A DNA stretch of 50,201 nt, from assembly GCA_948579315.1 (NCBI GenBank), contig CAPAOL010000025.1, forward strand, positions 1 through 50,201. Direction: 5' to 3'. This DNA is from an uncultured Phocaeicola sp. Its GTDB lineage: Bacteria; Bacteroidota; Bacteroidia; Bacteroidales; Bacteroidaceae. The notes under the pieces are model-generated. The model had not been told where the DNA came from and did no database searches. It saw nothing but the letters and a program-made list of their open reading frames with translations. The translations under genes were made by a program, and so were the position numbers. Shown here one piece after another: positions 1 to 8,760 of this stretch (positions are counted from its first letter, which is position 1; each line of letters opens with the position of its first letter).

Positions 1-54
1 CAAAGGTAGGAAGGAAAAGAGGGGAAAAAAACACGCACGAGGCCGAATGCTTAC
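1..54 (-). repeat. Left copy of 54-bp terminal inverted repeat with outward promoter box
   Basis: Bases 1-54 are the exact reverse complement of 50147-50200. Identity stops at base 55. On the - strand the repeat ends in TACCTTTG (bases 8-1), a perfect match to the Bacteroidetes -7 box TAnnTTTG, so it would start transcription leftwards, out of the window. Because the repeat touches the very edge of the window, its true length is unknown. It may be the start of a longer dispersed repeat, such as the upstream part of an rRNA operon or another multicopy element, at which an assembly stopped, or it may be a true long-range inverted repeat. Confidence 0.85.
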
Positions 55-56
55 TT

Positions 57-118
57 TTCACTCAAGTGAAGTGCCGTTGCCACCTGTGTGAAACGGTTGC
101 TTCACCAAGGTGAAGCAA
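57..118. repeat. Palindrome array, TTCAC/GTGAA family (left copy)
   Basis: Two inverted repeats lie here: TTCACT-CA-AGTGAA at 57-70 and TTGCTTCACC-AA-GGTGAAGCAA at 97-118, with perfect 10-bp arms in the second. The whole stretch resembles the array at 32977-33049 base for base over much of its length (shared GTGAAG, TTGCCAC, GTGAAAC and GCTTCAC blocks in the same order). In the internal copy the array lies immediately upstream of an HU-like gene; here no such gene follows. It could be an operator array or a dispersed palindromic repeat. Confidence 0.7.
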
Positions 119-411
119 TAAAGTCATAAGACTGTTTTCACGGTTGCATCCTGTTGATAAAATACATCTATTGAAGTTTTGTCATTTTGTGTGTGGCGGT
201 TGTTGTGTTGTACATTGATGAACGATACCACCGCTTACCTACCGGTTGAGAGCCTTTATGGATGTTTTTTTACAGTAATTGGTTGATAATTAGAAGAATA
301 CTGTGTAGGAAAAATTTTATATTTCACGTTCAATTCAGATGCGTTTTCCATTGTCTTGAAGAATTTTTTTTTGATATTGATAAGATTTCATTGTTTAATG
401 CTTGAATTGTA
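119..411. other. Intergenic stretch without a gene; possible relic of an HU-type promoter
   Basis: No credible coding region is seen. Bases about 120-170 resemble the DNA between the palindrome array and the HU-like gene at 33050-33105 (shared GCATCCT/ACATCCT and AAAATACAT/CAAATACAT blocks at similar spacing). The -7 box is degraded here (TAAGACTG against TAAGTTTG). This suggests a decayed copy of that promoter whose gene has been lost. The remainder is AT-rich and unremarkable. Confidence 0.4.
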
Positions 412-443
412 TTTGTTCCTGCTTGCTTGAATTGCCATCTTTG
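412..443 (+). promoter_or_regulatory. Predicted promoter of the first SusC/SusD operon
   Basis: TTTG at 412-415 and CATCTTTG at 436-443 are separated by 20 bp, matching the Bacteroides -33/-7 arrangement (TTTG, about 19-21 bp, TAnnTTTG) with one mismatch in the -7 box. Transcription would start near 450, giving a leader of about 165 nt before susC that contains the small open frame at 471-548. Confidence 0.55.
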
Positions 444-470
444 CAATGTTAATTTTTAATTCAAATAACT

Positions 471-548
471 ATGAAAACAAAGACATTCTTAATTTCAGCT
501 GCTATTCTTCCATCCATGGGGCATTACCGTTGTTTGCGAAAGCAATAA
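471..548 (+). pseudogene. 25-codon open frame resembling a frameshifted signal peptide
   Basis: An ATG-started frame of 25 codons lies just after the predicted promoter. It begins MKTKTFLISAAILPSMG, typical of a secretion signal. A one-base change at the run of four G (518-521) would continue it as ALPLFAKA, giving a complete signal peptide with an AxA-type cleavage site. It then runs to a stop at about 570 with no mature protein. The simplest reading is the front end of a lost secreted-protein gene. A short leader peptide affecting expression of the downstream susC is an alternative. Confidence 0.4.
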
Positions 549-616
549 CGTGTTGGAAATCTATTTTTAGTTAATTTTACAGCAATATTTTTTAATTAAA
601 CTCTAATACATTATTT

Positions 617-3600
617 ATGAAACAAATTGCATTTACATGGTTGCTGTGCATACTTAGTATATGTGCCTATGCTCAGCAAATTACTGTTACCGGAACAGTG
701 ACGGATGCGGAGAATAATCCGTTGATTGGTGCGGCTGTTGTTGTAGTAGGAACTACGGATGGCGTGATTACCGATTTTGATGGCAAATATACCATTAAGG
801 CCGCTTTCGGTCAGTCTTTGAATTTCTCTTATGTAGGTTATCGGGAGCAAACTGTTAAGGTTGATGGCCGCAGTGTGATTAATGTGAAATTGTCGGAAGG
901 TGAATTGTTGGACGAGGTGGTGGTTATCGGTTACGGTACAGTGAAGAAAAGCCATTTGACAGGTGCGGTCGCTTCTGTTTCCGGTAAAGAGTTACAGGCA
1001 AATGTTGCACGTAGTGCTTCAGCTGCTTTGCAAGGAAGAGTTGCCGGTGTTACTGTGTCGGCTGCCAACGGTCAGCCGGGGGAAGGCTTGAATATTAATG
1101 TCCGTGGTATCAGTTCATTGAGTGCCACCAGTCCGCTTTATGTGATTGATGGTGTGTATGGTGATATCAATATGGTTGATCCCGCTGACATTCAGTCTAT
1201 TGAAGTGTTGAAAGATGCTTCGGCTGCTGCTATTTATGGTTCTCGTGCTGCTAATGGTGTTGTATTGGTCACTACTAAAGGCGGTCGTTTGGAAACTTCT
1301 GCCCGTGTAACAGTGGATGCCTATACAGGCGTTCAGATGGTTGCCAAATACATTGATGTAATGGATGGTAATCAGCTTCGCGATTTGGCAAAGGCTACCG
1401 GTTATAGTTCGGCAGAAGGGTTGCTGAATTGGAATGGAGGTGCTGGAACAGACTGGCAGAAAGAACTTTATAACTCGGCTATGGTGAGCAAGGTTAGCTT
1501 GAATGTATCTGGAGGAAACAAGACTTCGACCTATAATCTGTCGGGAAGCTATCTTAACCAGGATGGTATTGTGAATACTACCGGTTATGAGGCATGGAAC
1601 ATTCGTGCTAAGAATACTTTTTCTTTTTTCAATAATCATTTGCGTATGGGGACTACGTTGATGATGAAATTCTATAAAAAGAAGTACGAAGATGTTTCAT
1701 ATACCTCCGCTCTGACAGCTGTGCCTATGTGGAATGTATATGGTGAAGATGGCACTTGGGGTGTCGCTCCGGAATGGACCAGAGGAGATAATCCTGTGGG
1801 TTGGACAGAAGCCTATGATTACCAAAGACATGGGATAGACATTTTATTGAATGGCTATGCCGAAGTGGATTTGTTCTTGAAAGGATTGAAATATAAATTC
1901 AATGTAGGTATAAACAAATATACAAGACGTAATTATGCCTATAGTTCTCCTTATTATTTCAGTTCTACTTCACAAAAGAATGAAGCGGAATTGTCGGAAA
2001 GTACAGACTGGGAGAATGATTGGTTGATTGAAAATACAATCAATTATGATAATACGTTTGGCAATCATACGGTTTCTGCTTTGGTGGGTTATTCTGCCCA
2101 GCGTAACAATGCGCGTGGTTTTGGTGCAGGACGTAAGGGTTTCCCGGAAGGTTTCTCTGTGATTGACGCCGGTTCGGTTTCTTCACAAAATACATCGGGT
2201 AGCGCATGGGCCAATACAATGATTTCTATGTTTGGGCGTGTGATGTATTCGTATGCCGATCGTTATATGCTGTCTGCTTCTGTTCGTCGGGACGGTTCTT
2301 CCAAATTTGCAGATGGAAACCGCTGGGGCACATTCCCGTCTGTATCTTTGGGTTGGAATGTGATGAATGAAGATTTCTTTGAAAATATCAAGGAAACCAT
2401 GAATGAATTGAAAATTCGTGCCAGTTATGGTGTACTGGGTAATTTGAGCGGCATTGGCAATTATGCTACCCAGTCTGTTGTTTATAAAGGTATGAATAAC
2501 ATGATGGGCACAGAACTTTGGGAAGGTGCCATTACCGGTAAGGAATGGACTTCACCCATGAATGTGACTTGGGAAAAGACGAAGACTTTGAACTTGGGTT
2601 TGGATTTTGCTTTCTTGAACAATAAGTTCAGTGTCAGTGCTGATTATTTTATTCAGAAAACAGAAGATATGTTGTTGTCTATGCCGCAGTCTTTGAGTTT
2701 TGGCTTGAGTGGGAATCCTACAGTAAATGCAGGTACAGTAGAAAACAAAGGATTTGAAATTTCATTGAATCACCGTAATAATGTAGGCGATTTGTATTAT
2801 CATGTAGGTGTCAATGCCACCTTTATCAAGAATGAACTGACGGAAGTAAACGGAAGTCGTGATGAATGGCAGGGATTCAATCCTCATGCCAAAGGAACGA
2901 TCACTTATGCCAAGACCGGTCATTCCATAGGTTATTTCAATTTGATAAAGACGGATGGTGTATTCCAAAGCCAACAAGAAATTGATGCGTATGTGGATAA
3001 GAACGGTAATAAGATCCAGCCTAATGCACAACCGGGTGACTTGCGTTTCGTGGATTATAACGGAGATGGTAAGATTGACAATAATGACCGTCAGGATGTA
3101 GGCTCTGCTTTCCCGAAAGTTAACTTGGGTGTAAGTCTGGGTGCTGAATGGAAAGGTTTGGATTTGAATATGTTCTTTGACGGAAACTTTGGCAACAAGA
3201 TTTACAATGCCCAGTATTATACTACGGTTTATAATGAATCAACAGGAAACCAATATGCAGAACGCATGAACAGCTGGACTGAAAACAATCATTCTGACAT
3301 TCCTCGCTGTTTGTTTGGTACTAGCGATCCTAATGGTACAAACTGGGGCTATACGGACCGTTGGTTGGAAAATGGTTCATTCTTGCGCTTGAAGACTTTG
3401 GAATTAGGTTATACGTTGCCCAAAGTATGGGTATCTAAAGCCGGTTTGCAGAATGTGCGTGTTTATACGGCTATGGAAAACCTTTTCACTATAACCGATT
3501 ATAAAGGATATACTCCTGACTTGGGTATGGTAGATGCCGATGGTGCCGGTACATCAGGTGGTTCGGGTGTAATGACCCGTGGTTGTGATGACGGTCGTTA

Positions 3601-3646
3601 TCCGATGGCACGTACTATCACCTTTGGTTTACAAGTAAATTTCTAA
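617..3646 (+). CDS. SusC/RagA-type TonB-dependent outer-membrane transporter
   Basis: This 1009-residue protein has a signal peptide (MKQIAFTWLLCILSICAYAQ), a carboxypeptidase-regulatory-like beta-sandwich at about 22-105 (GTVTDAENNPLIGAAV), a TonB plug at about 110-225 containing the SusC-family block YVIDGVYGD near residue 175 followed by VLKDASAAAIYGSRAANGV, and a long beta-barrel ending in a typical aromatic-terminated strand (GLQVNF). Length and order fit SusC proteins, which pair with a SusD lipoprotein and use TonB energy to import oligosaccharides. The susD partner starts 26 bp downstream. Its N-terminus is unrelated to the shared leader of the three SusC genes at 21-39 kb, so it stands outside that system. 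The substrate is not deducible from sequence alone; the downstream enzymes hint at sulfated or mannose-containing glycans. Confidence 0.95.
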   Translation: MKQIAFTWLLCILSICAYAQQITVTGTVTDAENNPLIGAAVVVVGTTDGVITDFDGKYTIKAAFGQSLNFSYVGYREQTVKVDGRSVINVKLSEGELLDEVVVIGYGTVKKSHLTGAVASVSGKELQANVARSASAALQGRVAGVTVSAANGQPGEGLNINVRGISSLSATSPLYVIDGVYGDINMVDPADIQSIEVLKDASAAAIYGSRAANGVVLVTTKGGRLETSARVTVDAYTGVQMVAKYIDVMDGNQLRDLAKATGYSSAEGLLNWNGGAGTDWQKELYNSAMVSKVSLNVSGGNKTSTYNLSGSYLNQDGIVNTTGYEAWNIRAKNTFSFFNNHLRMGTTLMMKFYKKKYEDVSYTSALTAVPMWNVYGEDGTWGVAPEWTRGDNPVGWTEAYDYQRHGIDILLNGYAEVDLFLKGLKYKFNVGINKYTRRNYAYSSPYYFSSTSQKNEAELSESTDWENDWLIENTINYDNTFGNHTVSALVGYSAQRNNARGFGAGRKGFPEGFSVIDAGSVSSQNTSGSAWANTMISMFGRVMYSYADRYMLSASVRRDGSSKFADGNRWGTFPSVSLGWNVMNEDFFENIKETMNELKIRASYGVLGNLSGIGNYATQSVVYKGMNNMMGTELWEGAITGKEWTSPMNVTWEKTKTLNLGLDFAFLNNKFSVSADYFIQKTEDMLLSMPQSLSFGLSGNPTVNAGTVENKGFEISLNHRNNVGDLYYHVGVNATFIKNELTEVNGSRDEWQGFNPHAKGTITYAKTGHSIGYFNLIKTDGVFQSQQEIDAYVDKNGNKIQPNAQPGDLRFVDYNGDGKIDNNDRQDVGSAFPKVNLGVSLGAEWKGLDLNMFFDGNFGNKIYNAQYYTTVYNESTGNQYAERMNSWTENNHSDIPRCLFGTSDPNGTNWGYTDRWLENGSFLRLKTLELGYTLPKVWVSKAGLQNVRVYTAMENLFTITDYKGYTPDLGMVDADGAGTSGGSGVMTRGCDDGRYPMARTITFGLQVNF

Positions 3647-3672
3647 TTAGGAATAAGTAATATTTGCAGAAT

Positions 3673-5439
3673 ATGAAAAAGAATTTTATAAAATACATAG
3701 CTGCATTGGCTGTAGCTCCAATGTTGTTGTCTTCTTGTAGTGATGACTTTCTGAATGAGATTGATCCTAACCGTCAGACTCCGACCACTTTTTGGACATC
3801 CGAGGATAATGTGATGAAAGGCTTGTCCGCAGTTTATAATCCTTTCCGCCGTATGACCAGTGGATATTATGGTGGGTTGGAAGGCATCATGCATCTTCAG
3901 ATGCGCGGTGACGACCTTTACCCCACTCGTGGAGAAGAACCTTATATTTGGGAATATTTGTCGTTTGTCAACACAACGAATACAAAGGATTTGAGCTGGG
4001 GAAACATCTATGAAGGCATTCAGATGGCAAACGAATTCATATATCGTGCGGCTACGGTTGATATGGACGAAACCAAACGTGAGCAAATGATAGGTGAGGC
4101 TTATTTCTTACGTGGATTCTGGTACTTCCGTTTGCGTACTGATTATCGTGATGCGGTTATCCGTACTCTCCCGCAGGATGCAGATCCGGAAACTCATGGA
4201 CTGTCTAGCGGTGATGAAGTGCTGGAACAGGCTATTTCAGACTTTAAGGAAGCCAAGTCTCGTTTGCCTAAGCTTCGTTCAAGCGATGAGAACGGTCGTG
4301 TAACTCAAGGTGCGGCTATTGCTATGTTGGGTAAAGCTTATATCTGGAAAGGGGATTATCAGGCCGCTAAGGATGAGTTTGAAATTATAATGAATGGTTA
4401 TGGTTACGATTTGACTCAAAAGTATGAGGACAACTTCCGTGACGATACGGAATTTAATGCTGAATCTATTTGGGAAATCAATTATGATGCCAAAGGTAAT
4501 TCGGGTGACGCTTGGGGCAATGGCACTAGTGACGACTCGTTTATGGGAAACAACCTTGCTCATTATTTTGGCCCGACACTGAAAGGTGAGAATATTGGCG
4601 GTGGTTGGTATAAGATGCAGCCTTCTCCCTATTTGATAAAAGAATTCATTTCCGAACAGCGTCCGGAAGGATCTGATTCCAAATGGGATAAGCGTTTGTA
4701 CACTACGTGCTTCTTTAAATATTCTGATTTCGGTGATGTGAAGCCGGATGAAAAATTCTATGGTGGTAAAGTGGAATTTGATGATATGTTTAAATGGACG
4801 GTACTGCCCGAAGGCGATGGCAAATATGGTATTGCCAAGCAAGGATATGCTCCTGCTTATCCGGTTATCGAGGGTGTTCAAGGGCGTTTCATGATGAAGA
4901 AGTTTGCAGCTTGGTGGGTTCCCACAGGATGTACGATGTATTCTAACGATGCCGGACGTATCAACAATTTACGTATTATGCGCTTTGCAGAAGTTTTGTT
5001 GCTCCACGCTGAGGCTTGTCTGGAAACCAATGATGAAAGCGGAGCAATGAAAGATATTAACCGGATTCGTGTACGTGCCGGGCTGCCGGAGAAAAACTTG
5101 AGTGGAAAAGATGCTATAATGACAGAACTCCAGAAACAGAAATTGCTGGAATTTGCCGGAGAGAATATACGTTGGGATGATATGGTTCGTTGGTACGGAA
5201 ATGATCCTGCTAAGTTGAAAGCTATCATGCACGAACGCAAGACCGATTCTCAACATTATGAATTGCTTTACGAAGAAAATGAAAGTGGTGAAAAGGAATT
5301 GGTAGGATATAAACCGACAGACCGCATTTCGGATACACAAGGATTTGACCATTTTGAAGCTAAATTCTTGTACTTCCCGATACCTCAGGCAGAGGTGGAC
5401 GCTAATTTGAATTTGGAGCAAAAGCCGGAATGGAGATGA
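3673..5439 (+). CDS. SusD/RagB-family outer-membrane glycan-binding lipoprotein
   Basis: This is the partner of the preceding SusC, lying on the cell surface and delivering glycans to the transporter. The ATG at 3673 is preferred to an upstream in-frame TTG at 3664, because it gives a clean lipoprotein signal MKKNFIKYIAALAVAPMLLSSC with lipobox LSSC. The N-terminal part shows the SusD hallmark region FLNEIDPNRQTPTTFWTSEDN, and the middle has the TPR-like stretch GEAYFLRGFWYFRL. The C-terminal third has the RagB pattern RFAEVLLLHAEACLETN then INRIRVRAGLP and a final FPIPQAEVDANLNLEQ. About 588 residues, normal for the family. It forms an operon with susC; a small GC-rich hairpin follows before the next gene. 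Confidence 0.94.
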   Translation: MKKNFIKYIAALAVAPMLLSSCSDDFLNEIDPNRQTPTTFWTSEDNVMKGLSAVYNPFRRMTSGYYGGLEGIMHLQMRGDDLYPTRGEEPYIWEYLSFVNTTNTKDLSWGNIYEGIQMANEFIYRAATVDMDETKREQMIGEAYFLRGFWYFRLRTDYRDAVIRTLPQDADPETHGLSSGDEVLEQAISDFKEAKSRLPKLRSSDENGRVTQGAAIAMLGKAYIWKGDYQAAKDEFEIIMNGYGYDLTQKYEDNFRDDTEFNAESIWEINYDAKGNSGDAWGNGTSDDSFMGNNLAHYFGPTLKGENIGGGWYKMQPSPYLIKEFISEQRPEGSDSKWDKRLYTTCFFKYSDFGDVKPDEKFYGGKVEFDDMFKWTVLPEGDGKYGIAKQGYAPAYPVIEGVQGRFMMKKFAAWWVPTGCTMYSNDAGRINNLRIMRFAEVLLLHAEACLETNDESGAMKDINRIRVRAGLPEKNLSGKDAIMTELQKQKLLEFAGENIRWDDMVRWYGNDPAKLKAIMHERKTDSQHYELLYEENESGEKELVGYKPTDRISDTQGFDHFEAKFLYFPIPQAEVDANLNLEQKPEWR

Positions 5440-5468
5440 TTGCATTGAACTGATAATTAAAAAGTATG

Positions 5469-5492
5469 AGAGGGAGGGGGATCTCTCCCTCT
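5469..5492 (+). terminator. Intercistronic hairpin after susD
   Basis: AGAGGGAG at 5469-5476 can pair with CTCCCTCT at 5485-5492 around an 8-nt loop. No clear U-run follows (ATAAAAAC), so it is more likely a partial terminator or an RNA-stabilising hairpin separating the highly expressed susCD part from the sulfotransferase gene than a strict stop. Confidence 0.45.
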
Positions 5493-5511
5493 ATAAAAAC
5501 AATGAAGCCAA

Positions 5512-7311
5512 ATGAAAAGGAAAGGATATTATTTATGCTCTTTGTTGGTTATGATATTTGTATTTTTGTCATGTCGTGATGAAGAACAGGATTGTACCCA
5601 AGCTATGCAGGATATACAAAACCAGTTGAAGGAAAATGATTTATTGAAATCTGTTTCTCAAGAACGTGAACAATGTGTTTTGTTATTTGAGTCCAATAAG
5701 ATAATTTTTCCGCAAGAGTTAATCCAAAGTGTAGATGTGGATGCGGAAAACTGGAAAACGACTTTGACATTTGCCAATGGAAGCACTTATGTTATACCTA
5801 CCTTAGGTACTTCGATTGACAACTTGATATTGAGTTCTACAGTCAATCCTTCCGGTTGCAATCCATTATCGGCCAGTGTAGTTGTAAAATTACCTGTATT
5901 GGGACGCATTAAACTGATTGTGCACAGCAAACCGGGAAAGCATACGCCTGACGTGGAATATACATTTAAAGATGTGGGATTAAAACAGAATATTCCGGTA
6001 TTGGGACTTTATCCCAATTATAATAACCAGATCACTTTAATTTATACGGATTTGCAAGGAAATGAACGTGCTCGGTCCAATCTAAAGCTTCAGACGAAAA
6101 CATTGGAAAGCAGAAGGCTGCCTAAGGAAATCAGAGTGGTAAAGGCTCAATATGACCGAATGGAGCCAGGCATGAATTTGGTAAACTCCCCCGGACAGGA
6201 TGAAACAGACACATCTATTCCTTATATGATAGATGCTGACGGAGAAATCCGTTGGATTCTTGATTGGGAGAAGTCGGATGAACATCGATATATCGGAATC
6301 GGGTGCGGATTGATCCGGATGCAGAACGGACATTATATGACCGGTGACGGAAACCATCATCGGATGGTGGAGGTGGATATGATGGGAAATACAATTCATA
6401 ATTGGGATATGCTGGAAAGGGGATACACTATGCATCATGCCATATCTCAAGATAAGCAAGGCAATATATTAGCGACTGTGAGCAAGACTTCCGCTAAAAT
6501 CGCCAATGGGAAAGATGTACGGATAAATGATTTTATTATTATGATGGATCCCGAAAAAGGGGAGATATTGCAAGAATGGGATTTGGTGCACATGTTGGAT
6601 TCGGCTCGCTATGGAATGACCGATTATGATCTAACCTCAGACCCTTTTGCACAAAGTGCCAGTAATTGGGCGCATAATAATGGTATAGTAGAGTGGGGAG
6701 ATGATTATCTGGCTACAGCCCGTTATCAAGGAATCTTTAAGTTTAATAAAGCTGGAGGTATTGAGTGGATTATATCGCCTCATGGGTATTGGAGAGATAA
6801 ATACTTGAAATTATTATTGAATCCTCTTCATGCCGACGGAACTCCTATTACTGATCCTGAGGTGATAGCCGGAACGAAGACTTGTGATGATTTTGAATGG
6901 CCTTGGGGATGTCATACAGCTGTCCCATTACCTAATGGACACATTCTTTATTTCAATAATGGTTATGGGCGTAACTTCAAACTGGATTTTACAGACAGGA
7001 AAAATATTTATACTTGCGGCATAGAATATGAAGTGGATGAAGTGAACCGTACGGTTCGCCAAGTTTGGCAGTATGGAAAAGAGCGTGGTGCCGCGTATTT
7101 TACTCCGGCCCGTTCCGGGGTGCAATATTTGGAACAAACGGGTAACAGATTAATTTGTCCGGGAATGAGCAATGTGCTTAGCAATGGCAATCGTGGTGCA
7201 CGCGTGACAGAAGTAGATCCTGAAACACAGGATGTTGTGTTTGAGTTGGAATTGGAAGATGCGATTTACCAGCGGGTTTACCGTATGTCTCTTTATCCTG
7301 AGAACCAATAA
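5512..7311 (+). CDS. Arylsulfate sulfotransferase (ASST)-like lipoprotein
   Basis: A 599-residue exported lipoprotein (MKRKGYYLCSLLVMIFVFLSC, lipobox FLSC). After an N-terminal beta-rich domain (about 25-190), the remainder has the repeated beta-propeller pattern of the ASST family: DGEIRWILDW, NGHYMTGDGNHHRMVEVDM, MHHAISQDKQGNILATV, HNNGIVEWGDDYLATAR near residue 387 and CHTAVPLPNGHILYFNNG near 466. In characterised ASSTs a histidine carries the sulfo group from an aryl sulfate donor to an acceptor; several conserved histidines are present here. It lies 72 bp after susD in the same orientation. Its partner-locus role is unknown: it could move sulfate between phenolic or glycan molecules, or be a propeller protein with a binding role only. 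Family assignment is firm; the reaction is inference. Confidence 0.8.
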   Translation: MKRKGYYLCSLLVMIFVFLSCRDEEQDCTQAMQDIQNQLKENDLLKSVSQEREQCVLLFESNKIIFPQELIQSVDVDAENWKTTLTFANGSTYVIPTLGTSIDNLILSSTVNPSGCNPLSASVVVKLPVLGRIKLIVHSKPGKHTPDVEYTFKDVGLKQNIPVLGLYPNYNNQITLIYTDLQGNERARSNLKLQTKTLESRRLPKEIRVVKAQYDRMEPGMNLVNSPGQDETDTSIPYMIDADGEIRWILDWEKSDEHRYIGIGCGLIRMQNGHYMTGDGNHHRMVEVDMMGNTIHNWDMLERGYTMHHAISQDKQGNILATVSKTSAKIANGKDVRINDFIIMMDPEKGEILQEWDLVHMLDSARYGMTDYDLTSDPFAQSASNWAHNNGIVEWGDDYLATARYQGIFKFNKAGGIEWIISPHGYWRDKYLKLLLNPLHADGTPITDPEVIAGTKTCDDFEWPWGCHTAVPLPNGHILYFNNGYGRNFKLDFTDRKNIYTCGIEYEVDEVNRTVRQVWQYGKERGAAYFTPARSGVQYLEQTGNRLICPGMSNVLSNGNRGARVTEVDPETQDVVFELELEDAIYQRVYRMSLYPENQ

Positions 7312-7424
7312 CAACACTGTATAGAATATGATTGATTTTTGATAAAATAGTATAATTCTAGATGCTTGGATAGCATTCTTTTACTGTAAAAGATGGATTG
7401 ATAACAATGAAAAGAAAATAAGAT

Positions 7425-8603
7425 ATGAACGGATATTTCAAAAAACAAATAGAAGCATTGCGCCAACGCCATGAAGCGTTGTTGCAACGTCCTAATGAAA
7501 TGCAGGAAGAAACGAACGGTGTCATCCACCGTTATGTTTATCCGGTACTGACACGCCAGCATATTCCCCTGGAATGGCGTTATGACTTCAACCCTGCCAC
7601 CAACCCTTGTTGTATGGAGCGTATCGGCTTTAATGCTACCATGAACAGTGGTGCCCTGAAATGGAACGGAAAGTATCTGATGGTGGTGCGTGTGGAGGGA
7701 GCAGACCGGAAGTCGTTCTTTGCCATAGCCGAAAGCCCTAACGGGGTGGACAATTTCCACTTTTGGAAACGTCCGCTGGTATTGCCCGATGTGGATCCGG
7801 CGGAAACCAATGTGTACGATATGCGTCTTACCGCTCACCAGGATGGATGGATTTATGGTATCTTTTGCAGCGAACGCCATGATGACAAGGCACCGGCGGG
7901 AGATCTGTCGGCGGCGGTGGCAAAGGCGGGAATCGTACGCACGCGCAATCTGGTGGACTGGGAACGGTTGCCCGACTTGAAAGCGGCGAGCCAACAGCGC
8001 AATGTGGTGTTGCATCCCGAATTTGTGAATGGGAAATATGCCCTCTACACCCGTCCGCAGGATGATTTTATTAATGCCGGAAATGGGGGAGGAATAGGAT
8101 GGGCGTTGATAGACGACATCACCCGGGCGGAGGTGAAGGACGAAATGATAATAAACCACCGTTATTATCACACGATCAAAGAGGTGAAGAACGGAGAGGG
8201 ACCGCACCCCATCCGCACCTCCCAAGGGTGGCTGCACCTGGCGCACGGAGTACGCGGATGTGCCGCCGGACTGCGCTATGTGCTCTATCTGTATATGACC
8301 GCAGCCGATGAACCGTGGCGCGTCATAGCTGAACCAGCCGGCTATCTGCTGGCTCCGCTGGCGGGGGAAAGGGTGGGCGATGTGTCCAATGTGCTTTTCT
8401 CGAACGGATGGATAGCCGATGACGACGGTACGGTATACATCTATTATGCCTCCAGCGACACGCGGATGCACGTGGCGGTTTCTACGGTGGATCGCTTGGT
8501 GGACTACTGTCTGCACACGCCTGCCGACGGATTGCGTTCCGCAGCTTCAGTGGCAGCGGTGAACGCGCTGATAGATCGCAACGAGGCATTTCTGAACGGG
8601 TAA
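7425..8603 (+). CDS. GH130 phosphorylase, probably 4-O-beta-mannosyl-glucose phosphorylase
   Basis: A 392-residue cytoplasmic protein (no signal peptide) with the GH130 five-bladed propeller. It carries the conserved blocks NPCCMERIGFNATMNSGA (about 61-77), VVRVEGADRKSFFAIAES (about 87-104), NVYDMRLT (about 129-136, with Asp132 in the place of the catalytic acid) and HPEFVNGKYALYTRP. Length and motifs agree best with the GH130 type that splits beta-mannosyl-1,4-glucose with phosphate into mannose 1-phosphate and glucose; a beta-mannoside phosphorylase of other specificity is possible. The gene starts 113 bp after the sulfotransferase gene and is clearly more GC-rich than its upstream neighbours. 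The phosphodiesterase gene downstream has its own promoter. A long antisense frame over this gene is a composition artefact. Confidence 0.85.
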   Translation: MNGYFKKQIEALRQRHEALLQRPNEMQEETNGVIHRYVYPVLTRQHIPLEWRYDFNPATNPCCMERIGFNATMNSGALKWNGKYLMVVRVEGADRKSFFAIAESPNGVDNFHFWKRPLVLPDVDPAETNVYDMRLTAHQDGWIYGIFCSERHDDKAPAGDLSAAVAKAGIVRTRNLVDWERLPDLKAASQQRNVVLHPEFVNGKYALYTRPQDDFINAGNGGGIGWALIDDITRAEVKDEMIINHRYYHTIKEVKNGEGPHPIRTSQGWLHLAHGVRGCAAGLRYVLYLYMTAADEPWRVIAEPAGYLLAPLAGERVGDVSNVLFSNGWIADDDGTVYIYYASSDTRMHVAVSTVDRLVDYCLHTPADGLRSAASVAAVNALIDRNEAFLNG

Positions 8604-8702
8604 AATAGAAGGAATATAAAGGCATTGATAAGATAAAGTCGTTTTTAATGCGGAATGGCTGTTTTTTAGGTGGAAAGAGAAGTGGATAATGCCATTTATT
8701 TT

Positions 8703-8733
8703 CTTGTCGAAAGGGAATAAATGGCTAATTTTG
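8703..8733 (+). promoter_or_regulatory. Predicted promoter of the phosphodiesterase-symporter operon
   Basis: CTTG at 8703-8706 and a perfect -7 box TAATTTTG at 8726-8733 are 19 bp apart. The start codon at 8761 follows closely. This makes 8761-11564 a transcription unit that can fire independently of the GH130 gene. Confidence 0.6.
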
Positions 8734-8760
8734 TAATTATAAACCCAAAATAGATATTGT

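Noticed and set aside
57..118. Palindrome arrays considered as CRISPR repeats
   Set aside because: Units are inverted palindromes of unequal length without regular spacers and with no cas gene nearby.
7293..8516. Long open frame of 407 codons on the - strand over the GH130 gene
   Set aside because: It mirrors the GH130 gene in the opposite strand, has no recognisable domain, and its length follows from the high GC content and codon use of the real gene.
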